Made by a program: the position numbers and the translations under genes. 64,000 bases of DNA from Longirhabdus pacifica. Lineage in GTDB: Bacteria > Bacillota > Bacilli > Paenibacillales > DSM-105158. Numbering within the stretch: position 1 is the stretch's first letter; every line of letters begins with the position of its first letter. The notes beneath the pieces were generated by a model that made no database searches, was not told the origin of the DNA, and was given only the letters and a program-made list of their open reading frames with translations. Positions 1 through 9,027 of the stretch are shown here, piece by piece. The stretch is taken from positions 124,001 through 188,000 of the forward strand of contig NZ_QXJP01000006.1 in assembly GCF_004115085.1 (NCBI RefSeq). Direction: 5' to 3'.

Positions 1-3000
1 GGATATAGTGCATTATTGTTAAGCTTAATCTTGATTTTTTCGTCTTTAACCGTCGGCTTTGCAGATATGGGATTAACTTCAGCGATGAAAGAGGAAAGTT
101 TATTACATGTTGAAAAAATTGCTCATTATGATAGTAAAGTAGAGGGAGAAGGCGGCACTGAAATCGTTGCTTATGACCACAAGACGCAAACGACTTTCTC
201 TGTAAATGGTGCGGAGAAAGCATTAGATATATTAGATTTATCTGTTTTAAGTGAAGGAGCATCGGAGCTTTCACTAGTGAAGAGAGTATCTTTAGATCAA
301 TTAAAAGAAACGTTAACATCTGTAAGCGATTTAACGAGTGTTGCGGTGAGCCCCAATTCAGATTGGATTGCTGTTGCTGCTCCAGCTGACCCACAGCATG
401 ATCCAGGACATATCGTGTTTATGGATATGGAAGGTAACGTGTTAAACGCTGTTGAAGTCGGAGCTTTACCAGATATGGTAACCGTAACGCCAGATGGTAC
501 GAAGGTAGTAGTAGCTAACGAAGGACAGCCAAATGCTGATTATACTATAAACCCAGAAGGCAGTATTTCCGTTATTGATGTAACAGGAGATATTGCTGCT
601 TTGAGTGCAGATCAAGTTACAACATTATCATTTGCTGATGAATCTATCATCGATGAAAGCGTTAGGAAAGTATATGGGGGTGCATCGTATGCACAAGATT
701 TAGAACCAGAGTACATTGCAGTAGATGCTAATAGTGAAATGGCTTACGTTGTTTTACAAGAGGCGAATGCCATCGCATTAGTGGACTTGGTGAATATGAG
801 CATGGTTAGTGTCAACGATTTAGGATATAAAGATCACAGTATAGCTGGAAACGAGTTGGATGCATCAAACAAAGATGATGCTGTTCAAATTAAATCTTGG
901 CCAGTGCTTGGAATGTATCAACCTGACGGTATCACGTTGTTTGAACAGGGAGGAAAGACGTATTTACTCACTGCAAATGAAGGGGATAGCGCAGATTACG
1001 AAGGATTTTCCGAAGAAACTAGAGTTTCAGATATAAAAGATCAATACGCTTTGAACGCGAAACATTATGAAAATGTGACACAAGCTCAATTAGATGAAAT
1101 GGTTGCTAATGGCTTGTTCGAAGAGGAGCAGCTTGGAAGATTGAAAACAACGATATCTGCTCCAATGAATGAAGAAGGTCAATACGAAGCGATTTACGGT
1201 TACGGTGCACGTTCATTTACGATTTGGGATACATCAGATATGAGCGTTGTATATGACAGTGGTAGTGATTTTGAAATGAAAACGGCTGAAATTATTCCTG
1301 CATACTTTAATGCTACGAACGACGAAGACGGTGCAGATGATCGAAGTGACGATAAAGGTCCTGAACCAGAAGCCGTAGTGGTTGGTCAAGTAGGGGACAA
1401 AACGTACTCTTTCATTGGCCTAGAGCGTGTAGGTGGCGTGATGGCATATGATGTAACTAACGTGAAAGAAGCAAAATTTGCTGGTTATTTTTCTAGTCGT
1501 AACCTAGATGGTGAAGCATTTGGTGGGGATACAGCTCCAGAAGGATTAACATTCGTTGCTGCTGAGCACAGTCCTACAGGAAATGCTTTATTACTAGTAG
1601 CACATGAAGTAAGTGGAACTATTGCAGTATATGAAATGAAACAACACATGGAAGAAAAAGAGATCAACGGAACGAAGATTACGATTCTACACACAAACGA
1701 TTCACATGGTAGAGTAGAAGAAGGAAAGTATGACGGCATGGGATTTGCTAAAATTGCGACATTAGTAGAAGCATATCACATGAAAAATCCAAACACATTG
1801 TTGCTTGATGCTGGAGATACGTTACACGGTACATCATTTGCTACGCTTGAAGAAGGTGTAAGCATTGTAGAGGTGTTGAACGAAGTCGGTTATGATGGTA
1901 TGGCAGCAGGAAATCATGATTTTAATTACGGTTATGAGCAATTGCTTAACATTGAGAAGTTATTAGATTTTCCTATCCTAAGTGCCAACGTGCGTAAAGA
2001 AGATGGATCACGTTTGTTAACTCCATATGTCATTAAAGAAGTAGATGGCGTTTCATTAGGTATTTTCGGCTTGTCTACACCGGAAACACATTATAAAACA
2101 CATCCGAATAATGTTGCAGGACTAACCTTTACAGATCCAGCTGCAGAAGCAAAATTAATGGTAGAAGAATTACAAGCACAAAACGTGGATGCCATCATTG
2201 CAGTAACACATTTAGGTACAGATGCTTCTAGTACGGATACGAGCATTAAAGTAGCGAAGGAAGCACAAGGTATTGACCTTATCGTAGATGGTCACAGCCA
2301 TACAGTGGATAATTTAGATACAGAAGCAGGAACATTAATTGTCAGCGCGGGTGAATACACTAAAAATCTTGGTGTCGTAGAATTACAATTTGATGAAGAA
2401 AATACATTGGTCACTAAAACAGCATCAAGAATGACAAAAGAAGATGCAGCAGATGTTGTGCCTGATCCTGAGGTAGTTGCAATCATTGAAAACATTAAAG
2501 CTGAACAGGAGCTTATCTTAAATGAAGTGATTGGGACTTCTGCAGTAACGTTAGATGGAGAGAGAGAACAAGTAAGAAACGGAGAAACAAACTTAGGGAA
2601 TTTAGCGACGGATGCAATGATCCGTGTATCTGGCGCAGATGTTGCTATAACAAACGGTGGTGGCATTCGTGCTTCTATCCCTGCTGGTGATATCACGAAA
2701 GGTAATATTATAACGGTATTCCCATTCGGTAATTACGTGGTAACGAAACAAGTAACAGGGGAACATATGAAAGCAGCGTTAGAAAACGGAGTCACGGATT
2801 ATCCTGAATTAAAAGGTGCTTTCCCACATGTGTCCGGCATGACATTCGAAATTGATCCAAGTCAACCGGCTGGAGATAGAGTGTCGAAGGTGATGATTAA
2901 TGGCGAAGCGTTGGATATGAGCAAAAACTACGTGTTAGCGACGAACGATTTCATGGCAGCAGGTGGAGACGAGTATACAATGTTTGCTGAAGCACCGATA

Positions 3001-3273
3001 GTGAATGAGTATCCAGCGTTAGATGAAGTATTAATTGATTACATTCAATCTATGGGTGAAGTAAATCCAACCGTGGACGGAAGATTTTCCGTAGCTGAAG
3101 AAAGTCAAGCTCCAACTAAAGATAGTGTATATATTGTCCAACCAGGAGATACATTGTATCATATTGGATTACGTTATGAAACAACTTGGCGAGAGCTGCA
3201 AGTGATTAACAATCTCCATAGCCCGCATCTTATTTTCCCAGGACAGGAAATCATGCTATATAAGTTGAATTAA
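1..3273 (+). CDS. Secreted 5'-nucleotidase-type phosphoesterase with C-terminal LysM (5' end cut by window)
   Basis: The frame is open from base 1. The first in-frame start is TTG at 16, but the signal-peptide-like hydrophobic stretch already begins before it, so the true start probably lies outside the window. Numbering from that TTG, residues about 30-545 form a beta-propeller-like 'choice-of-anchor I' region. Residues 553-1020 are a metallophosphoesterase and 5'-nucleotidase pair, with HTNDSHG at 559, GNHDFN near 632, DGHSHT at 758 and NGGGIRAS at 880. Residues 1037-1085 are one LysM module (VQPGDTLYHIG) that should hold the enzyme to peptidoglycan. Expected role: hydrolysis of extracellular nucleotides for phosphate and nucleoside recovery; the exact substrate cannot be read from sequence. 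The last codons and the stop lie inside a copy of the interspersed repeat described below. The protein is very acidic, as expected for a secreted protein of an alkaliphile or halophile. Confidence 0.85.
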   Translation, partial: GYSALLLSLILIFSSLTVGFADMGLTSAMKEESLLHVEKIAHYDSKVEGEGGTEIVAYDHKTQTTFSVNGAEKALDILDLSVLSEGASELSLVKRVSLDQLKETLTSVSDLTSVAVSPNSDWIAVAAPADPQHDPGHIVFMDMEGNVLNAVEVGALPDMVTVTPDGTKVVVANEGQPNADYTINPEGSISVIDVTGDIAALSADQVTTLSFADESIIDESVRKVYGGASYAQDLEPEYIAVDANSEMAYVVLQEANAIALVDLVNMSMVSVNDLGYKDHSIAGNELDASNKDDAVQIKSWPVLGMYQPDGITLFEQGGKTYLLTANEGDSADYEGFSEETRVSDIKDQYALNAKHYENVTQAQLDEMVANGLFEEEQLGRLKTTISAPMNEEGQYEAIYGYGARSFTIWDTSDMSVVYDSGSDFEMKTAEIIPAYFNATNDEDGADDRSDDKGPEPEAVVVGQVGDKTYSFIGLERVGGVMAYDVTNVKEAKFAGYFSSRNLDGEAFGGDTAPEGLTFVAAEHSPTGNALLLVAHEVSGTIAVYEMKQHMEEKEINGTKITILHTNDSHGRVEEGKYDGMGFAKIATLVEAYHMKNPNTLLLDAGDTLHGTSFATLEEGVSIVEVLNEVGYDGMAAGNHDFNYGYEQLLNIEKLLDFPILSANVRKEDGSRLLTPYVIKEVDGVSLGIFGLSTPETHYKTHPNNVAGLTFTDPAAEAKLMVEELQAQNVDAIIAVTHLGTDASSTDTSIKVAKEAQGIDLIVDGHSHTVDNLDTEAGTLIVSAGEYTKNLGVVELQFDEENTLVTKTASRMTKEDAADVVPDPEVVAIIENIKAEQELILNEVIGTSAVTLDGEREQVRNGETNLGNLATDAMIRVSGADVAITNGGGIRASIPAGDITKGNIITVFPFGNYVVTKQVTGEHMKAALENGVTDYPELKGAFPHVSGMTFEIDPSQPAGDRVSKVMINGEALDMSKNYVLATNDFMAAGGDEYTMFAEAPIVNEYPALDEVLIDYIQSMGEVNPTVDGRFSVAEESQAPTKDSVYIVQPGDTLYHIGLRYETTWRELQVINNLHSPHLIFPGQEIMLYKLN

Positions 3274-3366
3274 CTTGTTTACCCAACTTATTACCACTGT
3301 GCATAAGATGTAGAAATCTCAACATAACAACCTTTATGTCTGTACTGAGGGGCAAACTTGTATCTT
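3261..3366 (-). repeat. Degenerate copy of the A/B hairpin repeat
   Basis: Bases 3261-3295, read on the minus strand, match the A unit seen at 54108 (GGTAATAAGTTG, then AACAAGTT and TCAACTTA). Bases 3301-3366 match the B unit in reverse orientation but with many changes. The stop codon of the preceding nucleotidase gene (3271-3273) lies inside the A unit. Confidence 0.65.
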
Positions 3367-3370
3367 AAGT

Positions 3371-3413
3371 AACAGCGATATCGTGAATCTGTTTTTCTCG
3401 GTATCGCTGTTTA
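3371..3413 (+). terminator. Hairpin, probable terminator of the nucleotidase gene
   Basis: A 13-bp stem with one G-U pair is formed by 3371-3383 (AACAGCGATATCG) and 3399-3411. Only a short T run follows, so termination may be weak. Confidence 0.55.
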
Positions 3414-3506
3414 AACATGTTACAAAATAATATAATATTCAAAAAAATAAACCAAATATTACATATGATATAATAAATATGCTTTTACACAAAATATAAC
3501 AAAGGA

Positions 3507-4016
3507 GTGGTTAGAATTTTTGTTAAATTTTTAAGAGAAAACGTCTATGCATCCATCATTCTTCTCGTTGTGAGAGTATATCTTGGATGGGAATGGCTCT
3601 CTGCTGGATGGGGGAAAGTGACAAAAGAATTTGATGCAACGTTCTTTTTACAAGATGCCGTAACAAAAGCGGAGGGTGAGCGCCCCACAGTACAAAGTTG
3701 GTGGGCAAGTTTTTTAGAGGGATTCGCCATACCAAACGTTGAATTATTCAACTTTCTTGTTGCATGGGGAGAAGTTTTAGTGGGTATCGCTCTTATTGCG
3801 GGTATTTTTACGACGTTTGCAGGATTGATGGGTATTATTATGAATTTTGCTTATTTGTTTTCTGGGACAACCAGTACAAACCCTCAAATGGTGTTACTCA
3901 CGATCTTTATCCTTGTTGCAGGTGCCAATGCCGGTAGATTTGGATTAGATTACTATGTGCTGCCTTTCTTGCGAAGACAATTTAGGAGAAAAGGAAAAAA
4001 CAGCGAAACCATGTGA
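3507..4016 (+). CDS. DoxX family membrane protein
   Basis: A 169-residue integral membrane protein with about four hydrophobic segments and the DoxX-type opening RVYLGWEWLSAGWGKV. DoxX proteins are small quinol- or redox-associated membrane proteins; the partner of this one is not visible. The start is awkward. The GTG at 3507 overlaps the strong ribosome binding site AAAGGAG (3501-3507), leaving no spacing. An ATT codon at 3516 has the ideal 8-base spacing, and no ATG occurs in frame until deep in the protein. Either a GTG overlapping its own Shine-Dalgarno sequence or a rare ATT start must be used. The gene stands alone, between the terminators at 3371 and 4066. Confidence 0.75.
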   Translation: MVRIFVKFLRENVYASIILLVVRVYLGWEWLSAGWGKVTKEFDATFFLQDAVTKAEGERPTVQSWWASFLEGFAIPNVELFNFLVAWGEVLVGIALIAGIFTTFAGLMGIIMNFAYLFSGTTSTNPQMVLLTIFILVAGANAGRFGLDYYVLPFLRRQFRRKGKNSETM

Positions 4017-4065
4017 GATAAGTGAAAGTAGTTCCCTACGAAAGTTGTGGTAACGATAATAGGAT

Positions 4066-4116
4066 AAAACGTCGACACGTGTAATGGTTTTTTTGTACTG
4101 CACTGTCGACGTTTTT
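4066..4116 (+). terminator. Terminator after the DoxX gene
   Basis: AAAACGTCGAC (4066-4076) pairs with GTCGACGTTTT (4105-4115), an 11-bp perfect stem whose 3' arm runs into a T tract. The loop is long (28 bases). Confidence 0.65.
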
Positions 4117-4224
4117 CACTCTTACAACTGCAACTTCGCTGCCAAGCATCTGCCCCTCTTTTTGTCCAACGTTAATTTATCTACTCTTTCAGTTTGTACT
4201 CTAAGCTAATAAACATATTAAAGT

Positions 4225-4261
4225 AAAAAAAGCGGTTAGACGAAATGACTTTCGGTTAACC
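4225..4261 (-). terminator. Minus-strand terminator behind a gene remnant
   Basis: On the minus strand GGTTAACCGAAA (4261-4250) pairs with TTTCGTCTAACC (4245-4234), with a two-base mismatch, followed by seven T (4231-4225). No intact minus-strand gene ends here; only the remnant at 4268-4351 does. Confidence 0.6.
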
Positions 4262-4267
4262 TCATCG

Positions 4268-4351
4268 TTATCCTCCTTCGTAAACTTTATCGTTTACTTC
4301 TTCAGTGTGCCCTTCTTTGTCTGTTACTTCTGTATTTGTCTTATCTTTATA
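4268..4351 (-). pseudogene. C-terminal remnant of a small acidic protein (27 codons)
   Basis: An open frame of 27 codons with hydrophilic, acidic composition ends ...EGHTEEVNDKVYEGG and a stop at 4270-4268, just before a good terminator. An in-frame stop precedes it at once and no start codon is present, so it looks like the tail of a decayed gene. I do not recognise the family. The rest of the 4117-4469 gap holds no other gene I can support. Confidence 0.25.
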
Positions 4352-4469
4352 TTATAAAAACATGCCTAGGCATGCTTCATGCATTTATCTTATTGATTGA
4401 CATCTATCTGACACTCTTCTTCTGTATAGTTCAATTATGAACAATATATAAAGGGAGTGAGGAGAGTAC

Positions 4470-6623
4470 ATGAGACCTTTAACTACCATATACAAATGGA
4501 ACCATCATGTTGTGATTGGTATGATCGTTTTACTTTCGTTTTTTCTTAATTTTTTCAATATAGGAGTAGAAGGGTTTGGGAATGATTATTATGCAGCTGG
4601 TGTGCAAAGTATGATGCAGAGTTGGCATAACTTCTTCTTTAATTCTTATGATCCTGCTGGAGTGGCTACGATTGATAAGCCGCCCCTTGGATTTTGGATT
4701 CAAACGACTTTTGCCAATTTATTTGGCTACCAAGGGTGGGTTATCATGCTGCCGCAAGCGTTAGCAGGAGCAGGCTCGGTTCTACTGTTGTATGTCTTAG
4801 TTGCAAAACCATTTGGCAGAACAGCGGGATGGATAGCTTCATTGATTCTAGCTGTGACTCCAATTGCTGTAGCAGCGGCTCGCAACAATACGATAGATAG
4901 TTTGCTCGTTTTTACATTGCTGCTGTCTACTTGGTGTTTGTTTAGAGCGGTGGAAAAGAAAAAAATAATGTGGCTGATGTTTGCAGCAGGTTTAGTTGGG
5001 GTTGGGTTTAATATCAAAATGATGCAAGCCTATATGATACTACCTGCGTTCTTCTTATTTTATTTTCTTGCAGCTCAAACCAATTGGCTCCGAAAAATAG
5101 TGCATCTCATGTTGGTTGGTATCATCGTAGTTGTGATTTCATTATCATGGGCCGTAACCGTAGATCTCGTAGATCCAGAGGATAGACCGTATATTAGCAG
5201 CAGTGAAAATAATACGGTAATGGAATTAATTTTTGGACATAACGGGCTTAATCGCTGGAGTGGTGGTAGCAATGATGGCGGTGGAGATGGTGGTAATAAT
5301 AATGGTAACAATGACGGAAATAATGACGGAAATAATGACGGAAATGATGGTAGGAATAATGATGGAGGGAATGGCAGAAATCCCAATAACACAACCCCAC
5401 CAAGTATTCAAGTTACACCTACGTCATCTGTAAGTATGAATGAAGCAATGAGTGGCCTGTCACTAGCGTTAGATGGTACTGTGAATCCAGATGGTAGTGG
5501 TGGAAATATGCAAAATCCGCCTAATGACGGTTCTCAAAATAGACCCAATGCACCTAATGGCAACGATGGCAGAAATAGAGGCAATACAGATGGAGGAAAT
5601 ACAGGCGGAGGTAATGCAGATGGGGGAAGAGGAAATAGTGAAGTAAGTGACCCAGGACTATTTCGTTTATTTAGTACTCAACTAGCAGGGCAAAGTAGTT
5701 GGCTTATATTCATTGCACTTATTTCCGCAATTGTACTATTAAGAAATATCGTAAAAACGTGGAAAGCACCAACGGAACAACAACTAAAAACGTTGTTTTG
5801 GTTGAGTTGGTTACTGCCGATATTGTACTTCTTTAGCTTTGCATCTTTCTTTCACCGATATTACTTGATCATGTTGGCTCCTGCTATCGCTGCACTTGTA
5901 GGAACAGGATTAGTGGAGATGTGGAAACGAATGAAGAACAAAGATAAATTATGGGGCTGGATCATGCCGCTTAGTATCCTTATTACGATGGTATGGCAAT
6001 CTATTGTGGTGCTACGTTATCCAGAAGTAAGCCAATGGCTGCTACCCATTATGATGATATTCACGGTGGTTAGCATAGGTTTGATGCTTTATCACATGCT
6101 GGGACAAAAGCATGTAAAGTGGATGACGAATGGGATATTAATTATCAGTCTCGCTGCTATGCTGGCTGCACCATTATATTGGTCACTTACTCCGATGATC
6201 TATTCGAATAATGCTGCATTACCTTACGCTGGTCCAGAGCTGGCTACAGATACTAGAGGCGATGAAAGAAATGACGAAGATGAATCTTCTGCACTGCAAG
6301 ATTTCTTAGTATCACAGTATGAAGAAGGAACGTATCTTGTTGCTGCAAATAGTTCACACAGTGTATCGGAATTTATTATCGAAACAGGTCTTCCGGCTAT
6401 ATCGTATGGGGGTTTTAACGGTGGAGATGAAGTGTATACGGTAGCTGATTTTGAACAGCTAGTCCATGAAGGCACACTGAAATATATTTTGCTAGATCAA
6501 AATGGTAACTCAGAGCTGGATGTGTGGTTAAGAGAGCATACCATTCCAGTACTGATAGATGGAGCTAATACAAGTAACTTATATGAACTAATACCAGATA
6601 CGGAAGGAGAGGTAGGGACATGA
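4470..6623 (+). CDS. ykcB: GT39 (PMT/ArnT-like) membrane glycosyltransferase, YkcB type
   Basis: A 717-residue polytopic membrane protein of the mannosyltransferase GT39 family, which transfers a sugar from a polyprenyl-phosphate donor to an acceptor on the outer face of the membrane. The first loop carries GFGNDYYAAG, where the family's acidic motif sits, followed by IDKPPLGFWIQ. Residues about 265-390 are a long extracellular insertion made almost only of Gly, Asn and Asp, with short DNA repeats encoding GNND units; YkcB-type proteins carry a glycine-rich insert here. The C-terminal third is hydrophobic segments and then a soluble tail. The start has a good site (AAGGGAGTGAGGAG). The stop overlaps the start of the next gene by four bases, so the two are translationally coupled. 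The acceptor is unknown; a cell-wall polymer or surface protein is likely by inference. Confidence 0.8.
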   Translation: MRPLTTIYKWNHHVVIGMIVLLSFFLNFFNIGVEGFGNDYYAAGVQSMMQSWHNFFFNSYDPAGVATIDKPPLGFWIQTTFANLFGYQGWVIMLPQALAGAGSVLLLYVLVAKPFGRTAGWIASLILAVTPIAVAAARNNTIDSLLVFTLLLSTWCLFRAVEKKKIMWLMFAAGLVGVGFNIKMMQAYMILPAFFLFYFLAAQTNWLRKIVHLMLVGIIVVVISLSWAVTVDLVDPEDRPYISSSENNTVMELIFGHNGLNRWSGGSNDGGGDGGNNNGNNDGNNDGNNDGNDGRNNDGGNGRNPNNTTPPSIQVTPTSSVSMNEAMSGLSLALDGTVNPDGSGGNMQNPPNDGSQNRPNAPNGNDGRNRGNTDGGNTGGGNADGGRGNSEVSDPGLFRLFSTQLAGQSSWLIFIALISAIVLLRNIVKTWKAPTEQQLKTLFWLSWLLPILYFFSFASFFHRYYLIMLAPAIAALVGTGLVEMWKRMKNKDKLWGWIMPLSILITMVWQSIVVLRYPEVSQWLLPIMMIFTVVSIGLMLYHMLGQKHVKWMTNGILIISLAAMLAAPLYWSLTPMIYSNNAALPYAGPELATDTRGDERNDEDESSALQDFLVSQYEEGTYLVAANSSHSVSEFIIETGLPAISYGGFNGGDEVYTVADFEQLVHEGTLKYILLDQNGNSELDVWLREHTIPVLIDGANTSNLYELIPDTEGEVGT

Positions 6624-7660
6624 GAGAAGAACAAGTCATCATTTCCGTAGTTATCCCCGCTTTTAATGAAGAGGAAGTCATAGAGCAGTGTTATGATGCA
6701 CTAACAAAAGTCATGAGAGCAACGGAAAGGCCCTATGAACTGATATTTGTAAACGATGGTAGTAAAGATAAAACAAAAGAAATCATCACACGTTATTGTC
6801 ATGAAGATCATCATGTTAAACTCATTAACTTTTCTCGTAATTTTGGTCATCAGGTTGCGATTACGGCTGGCATGGAACATGCACAAGGGGAAGCTATTGT
6901 AGTCATTGATGCGGATTTACAAGATCCGCCTCACCTCATTCTTTCTATGATGGAGAAATGGGAGGAAGGATATGAAGTTGTTTATGCCAAACGCTCTTCT
7001 CGTAAAGGAGAAACAAAATTCAAAAAATGGACAGCAGCTTGTTTCTATCGCATGTTAAGCAAAATGACGGAAGTTCATATTCCTCTAGATACTGGTGATT
7101 TTCGCTTAATAGATCGTAAAGTGAAGGAAGTCATGTCTCGAATGAAGGAGAAGAATCGCTTTGTACGCGGGCTTGTCAGTTGGGTTGGATTCAAACAAAC
7201 AGCAATAGAGTATGAGCGAGAGGAACGATTTGCTGGAGAAACTAAATATCCATTGAAAAAAATGCTTCGTTTATCGATGGATGCTATTACTTCTTTTTCG
7301 TATAAGCCATTATTAATGACAGTATATTTAGGTTTTATGCTTTCTGGTGCAAGCTTTGTATATTTACTGTACGTTCTCTATATGAGATTGTTTACGGATA
7401 GTACAGTAACAGGTTGGTCCTCCATGGTTTCTATTAACTTATTTTTCTTTGGATTTACGTTTATTATGCTTGGCATTATGGGCCAATATATAGCTAGAAT
7501 TTACGATGAAACAAGGGATCGACCGTTATATATCATTGACACGATCGAACATGGCACAGAGGCTGATGTAGACCAAGTGCAAAATAACATCAACACTTAT
7601 GAAAAAGAGCACCAGCACAGTGTTCATACTAGCGAAGATGCTATCGAAACAAGGCATTAA
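6620..7660 (+). CDS. ykcC: GT2 polyprenyl-phosphate glycosyltransferase, YkcC type
   Basis: A 346-residue GT2 enzyme of the dolichol-phosphate-mannose-synthase-like group. It should move a sugar from a nucleotide donor to undecaprenyl phosphate on the cytoplasmic face. The GT-A fold shows VVIPAFNEEEVIEQC at residue 10, FVNDGSKD, and the metal-binding DADLQDPP near 98. Two membrane segments follow at about 235-300. The gene overlaps its upstream partner by four bases (ATGA). The last 40 residues are a hydrophilic tail lying over the start of the next gene. The UDP-glucose pyrophosphorylase further down makes UDP-glucose a likely donor. Confidence 0.88.
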   Translation: MREEQVIISVVIPAFNEEEVIEQCYDALTKVMRATERPYELIFVNDGSKDKTKEIITRYCHEDHHVKLINFSRNFGHQVAITAGMEHAQGEAIVVIDADLQDPPHLILSMMEKWEEGYEVVYAKRSSRKGETKFKKWTAACFYRMLSKMTEVHIPLDTGDFRLIDRKVKEVMSRMKEKNRFVRGLVSWVGFKQTAIEYEREERFAGETKYPLKKMLRLSMDAITSFSYKPLLMTVYLGFMLSGASFVYLLYVLYMRLFTDSTVTGWSSMVSINLFFFGFTFIMLGIMGQYIARIYDETRDRPLYIIDTIEHGTEADVDQVQNNINTYEKEHQHSVHTSEDAIETRH

Positions 7661-8015
7661 ATTCGCACTTGTTGGTGTCATGAATACGGTCGTTGACTTT
7701 ATCATTTTCTTTATTTTATATGAAAGATTTCAATATCCTTTCATCGTTTCGCAAATCGTAGCTTATAGCGGTGGAATGGTTCATTCGTATTTTTTGAATA
7801 AGCATTTTACATTTCAAAGCAAGCGTAAATCTAATGTTGGAGAATGGATGAAATTTATCGTAGTGAACAGTTGCTCTTTACTGTTAAGTTTAGGTTTATT
7901 ACAGTCGGTGATGTTCATCTCCAATGGCAATATGTTGGTGAGCAAAGCAATAGCAACGATTGGGGCGATGTCGATTAATTTTATCGCATCGAAAGTATGG
8001 GTATTTAAATCATAA
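7638..8015 (+). CDS. GtrA family protein, probable lipid-linked sugar flippase
   Basis: A GtrA family protein of 125 residues with four hydrophobic segments. Such proteins pair with GT2 and GT-C enzymes, moving the polyprenyl-phosphate-linked sugar across the membrane. I chose ATG 7638 because it gives the usual short N-terminus (MLSKQGIKFALVGVMNTVVD). An ATG at 7599 would add 13 residues. Neither has a clear ribosome binding site, and both overlap the upstream gene, so expression probably depends on translational coupling. The completed GT2-GtrA-GT39 set matches the known three-component glycosylation systems of Firmicutes. Confidence 0.8.
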   Translation: MLSKQGIKFALVGVMNTVVDFIIFFILYERFQYPFIVSQIVAYSGGMVHSYFLNKHFTFQSKRKSNVGEWMKFIVVNSCSLLLSLGLLQSVMFISNGNMLVSKAIATIGAMSINFIASKVWVFKS

Positions 8016-8051
8016 ACAGGGAATCTAATAAAGTGAAAAGGGGAAAAGAAC

Positions 8052-8969
8052 ATGAAAATAAAAAAAGCGATTATTCCTGCAGCAGGATTAGGCACACGAT
8101 TTTTACCAGCAACGAAGGCAATGCCCAAGGAAATGCTACCTATCGTGGATAAACCTACGATTCAATATATTGTAGAAGAAGCGGTTCAGTCTGGAATAGA
8201 AGAAATTATTATCGTTACAGGTAAAGGGAAAAGATCGATTGAAGATCATTTCGATCATGCCTGTGAGTTAGAACAAATATTGGAGCAGCGAAATAAAACA
8301 GATATATTGAAGAAAGTGCAGAAACCATCTAGCCTTATTGATATTCATTATATTCGTCAAAAAGAGCCACTAGGTCTAGGGCATGCCGTATGGTGTGCCA
8401 GAAAGTTTATTGGTAACGAGCCTTTTGCCGTTTTACTTGGCGATGATGTCGTTAAGGCAAAAACACCGTGTTTGCAGCAGTTGATGCAGCAGTATGAGCG
8501 TACGAATGCCTCTATTATCGGAGTGAAACAGGTACCTATGGAGGAAACACATCGTTATGGTATAGTAGAAATAGAACACAGTGCAGAGCGCATGCACCGC
8601 TTGAAACGTTGTGTGGAGAAGCCGTTGCAGAATCCACCTTCCAATTTAGCAATTATGGGTAGATATATTTTTACTCCGGATATTTTAACTCATTTAGAAC
8701 GTACAAAGCCTGGTAGTAAAAATGAAATTCAGTTAACGGATGCGATAGCCTCCTTAAATGAAGAACAATTTATTTATGCTTATGAATTTGATGGGACAAG
8801 ATATGATGTAGGGGAGAAGTTAGGTTTTATTACTACCACGATTGAAATCGCATTATCAGAGCACCCCGAATTAAAACAGCCACTGTTAGATTATATGAAA
8901 AGTGTTGTAGGTGTGAAACAAATAGGAGAGCAAGTCCATAAAGGAAATAAAGAAGCCGTTAACCTATAA
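8052..8969 (+). CDS. gtaB: UTP-glucose-1-phosphate uridylyltransferase (UDP-glucose pyrophosphorylase)
   Basis: A 305-residue enzyme that makes UDP-glucose from UTP and glucose-1-phosphate. The N-terminus has the nucleotide-binding signature [20 protein letters not shown], followed by [20 protein letters not shown] and the late [12 protein letters not shown]. Length is normal for GalU/GtaB. It lies 36 bases behind the GtrA gene with its own binding site (AGGGGAAAAG). Its place in this operon suggests it supplies donor for the glycosylation module. A separate housekeeping gtaB may exist elsewhere; this cannot be judged here. Confidence 0.92.
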   Translation: MKIKKAIIPAAGLGTRFLPATKAMPKEMLPIVDKPTIQYIVEEAVQSGIEEIIIVTGKGKRSIEDHFDHACELEQILEQRNKTDILKKVQKPSSLIDIHYIRQKEPLGLGHAVWCARKFIGNEPFAVLLGDDVVKAKTPCLQQLMQQYERTNASIIGVKQVPMEETHRYGIVEIEHSAERMHRLKRCVEKPLQNPPSNLAIMGRYIFTPDILTHLERTKPGSKNEIQLTDAIASLNEEQFIYAYEFDGTRYDVGEKLGFITTTIEIALSEHPELKQPLLDYMKSVVGVKQIGEQVHKGNKEAVNL

Positions 8970-9027
8970 CACAAGTTAATTAAATAAATGGAGAAGTTAA
9001 AGTGATACCAAAATAGTAGGAGGAACG

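Noticed and set aside
4236-4265. A nine-codon minus-strand frame with a strong GGAGG site
   Set aside because: It lies entirely within a terminator hairpin; the GGAGG is the end codons (EGG) of the decayed gene upstream.
4390-4440. Sigma-A promoter for the GT39 operon (TTGACA with TATAGT)
   Set aside because: The spacing between the two boxes is 22 bases, too long for a normal promoter; no better pair was found.
5075-5433. Open frames on both strands over the Gly/Asn-rich part of the GT39 gene
   Set aside because: They are by-products of the repetitive GGN/AAY codons in the real frame; none has a ribosome site or a family match.
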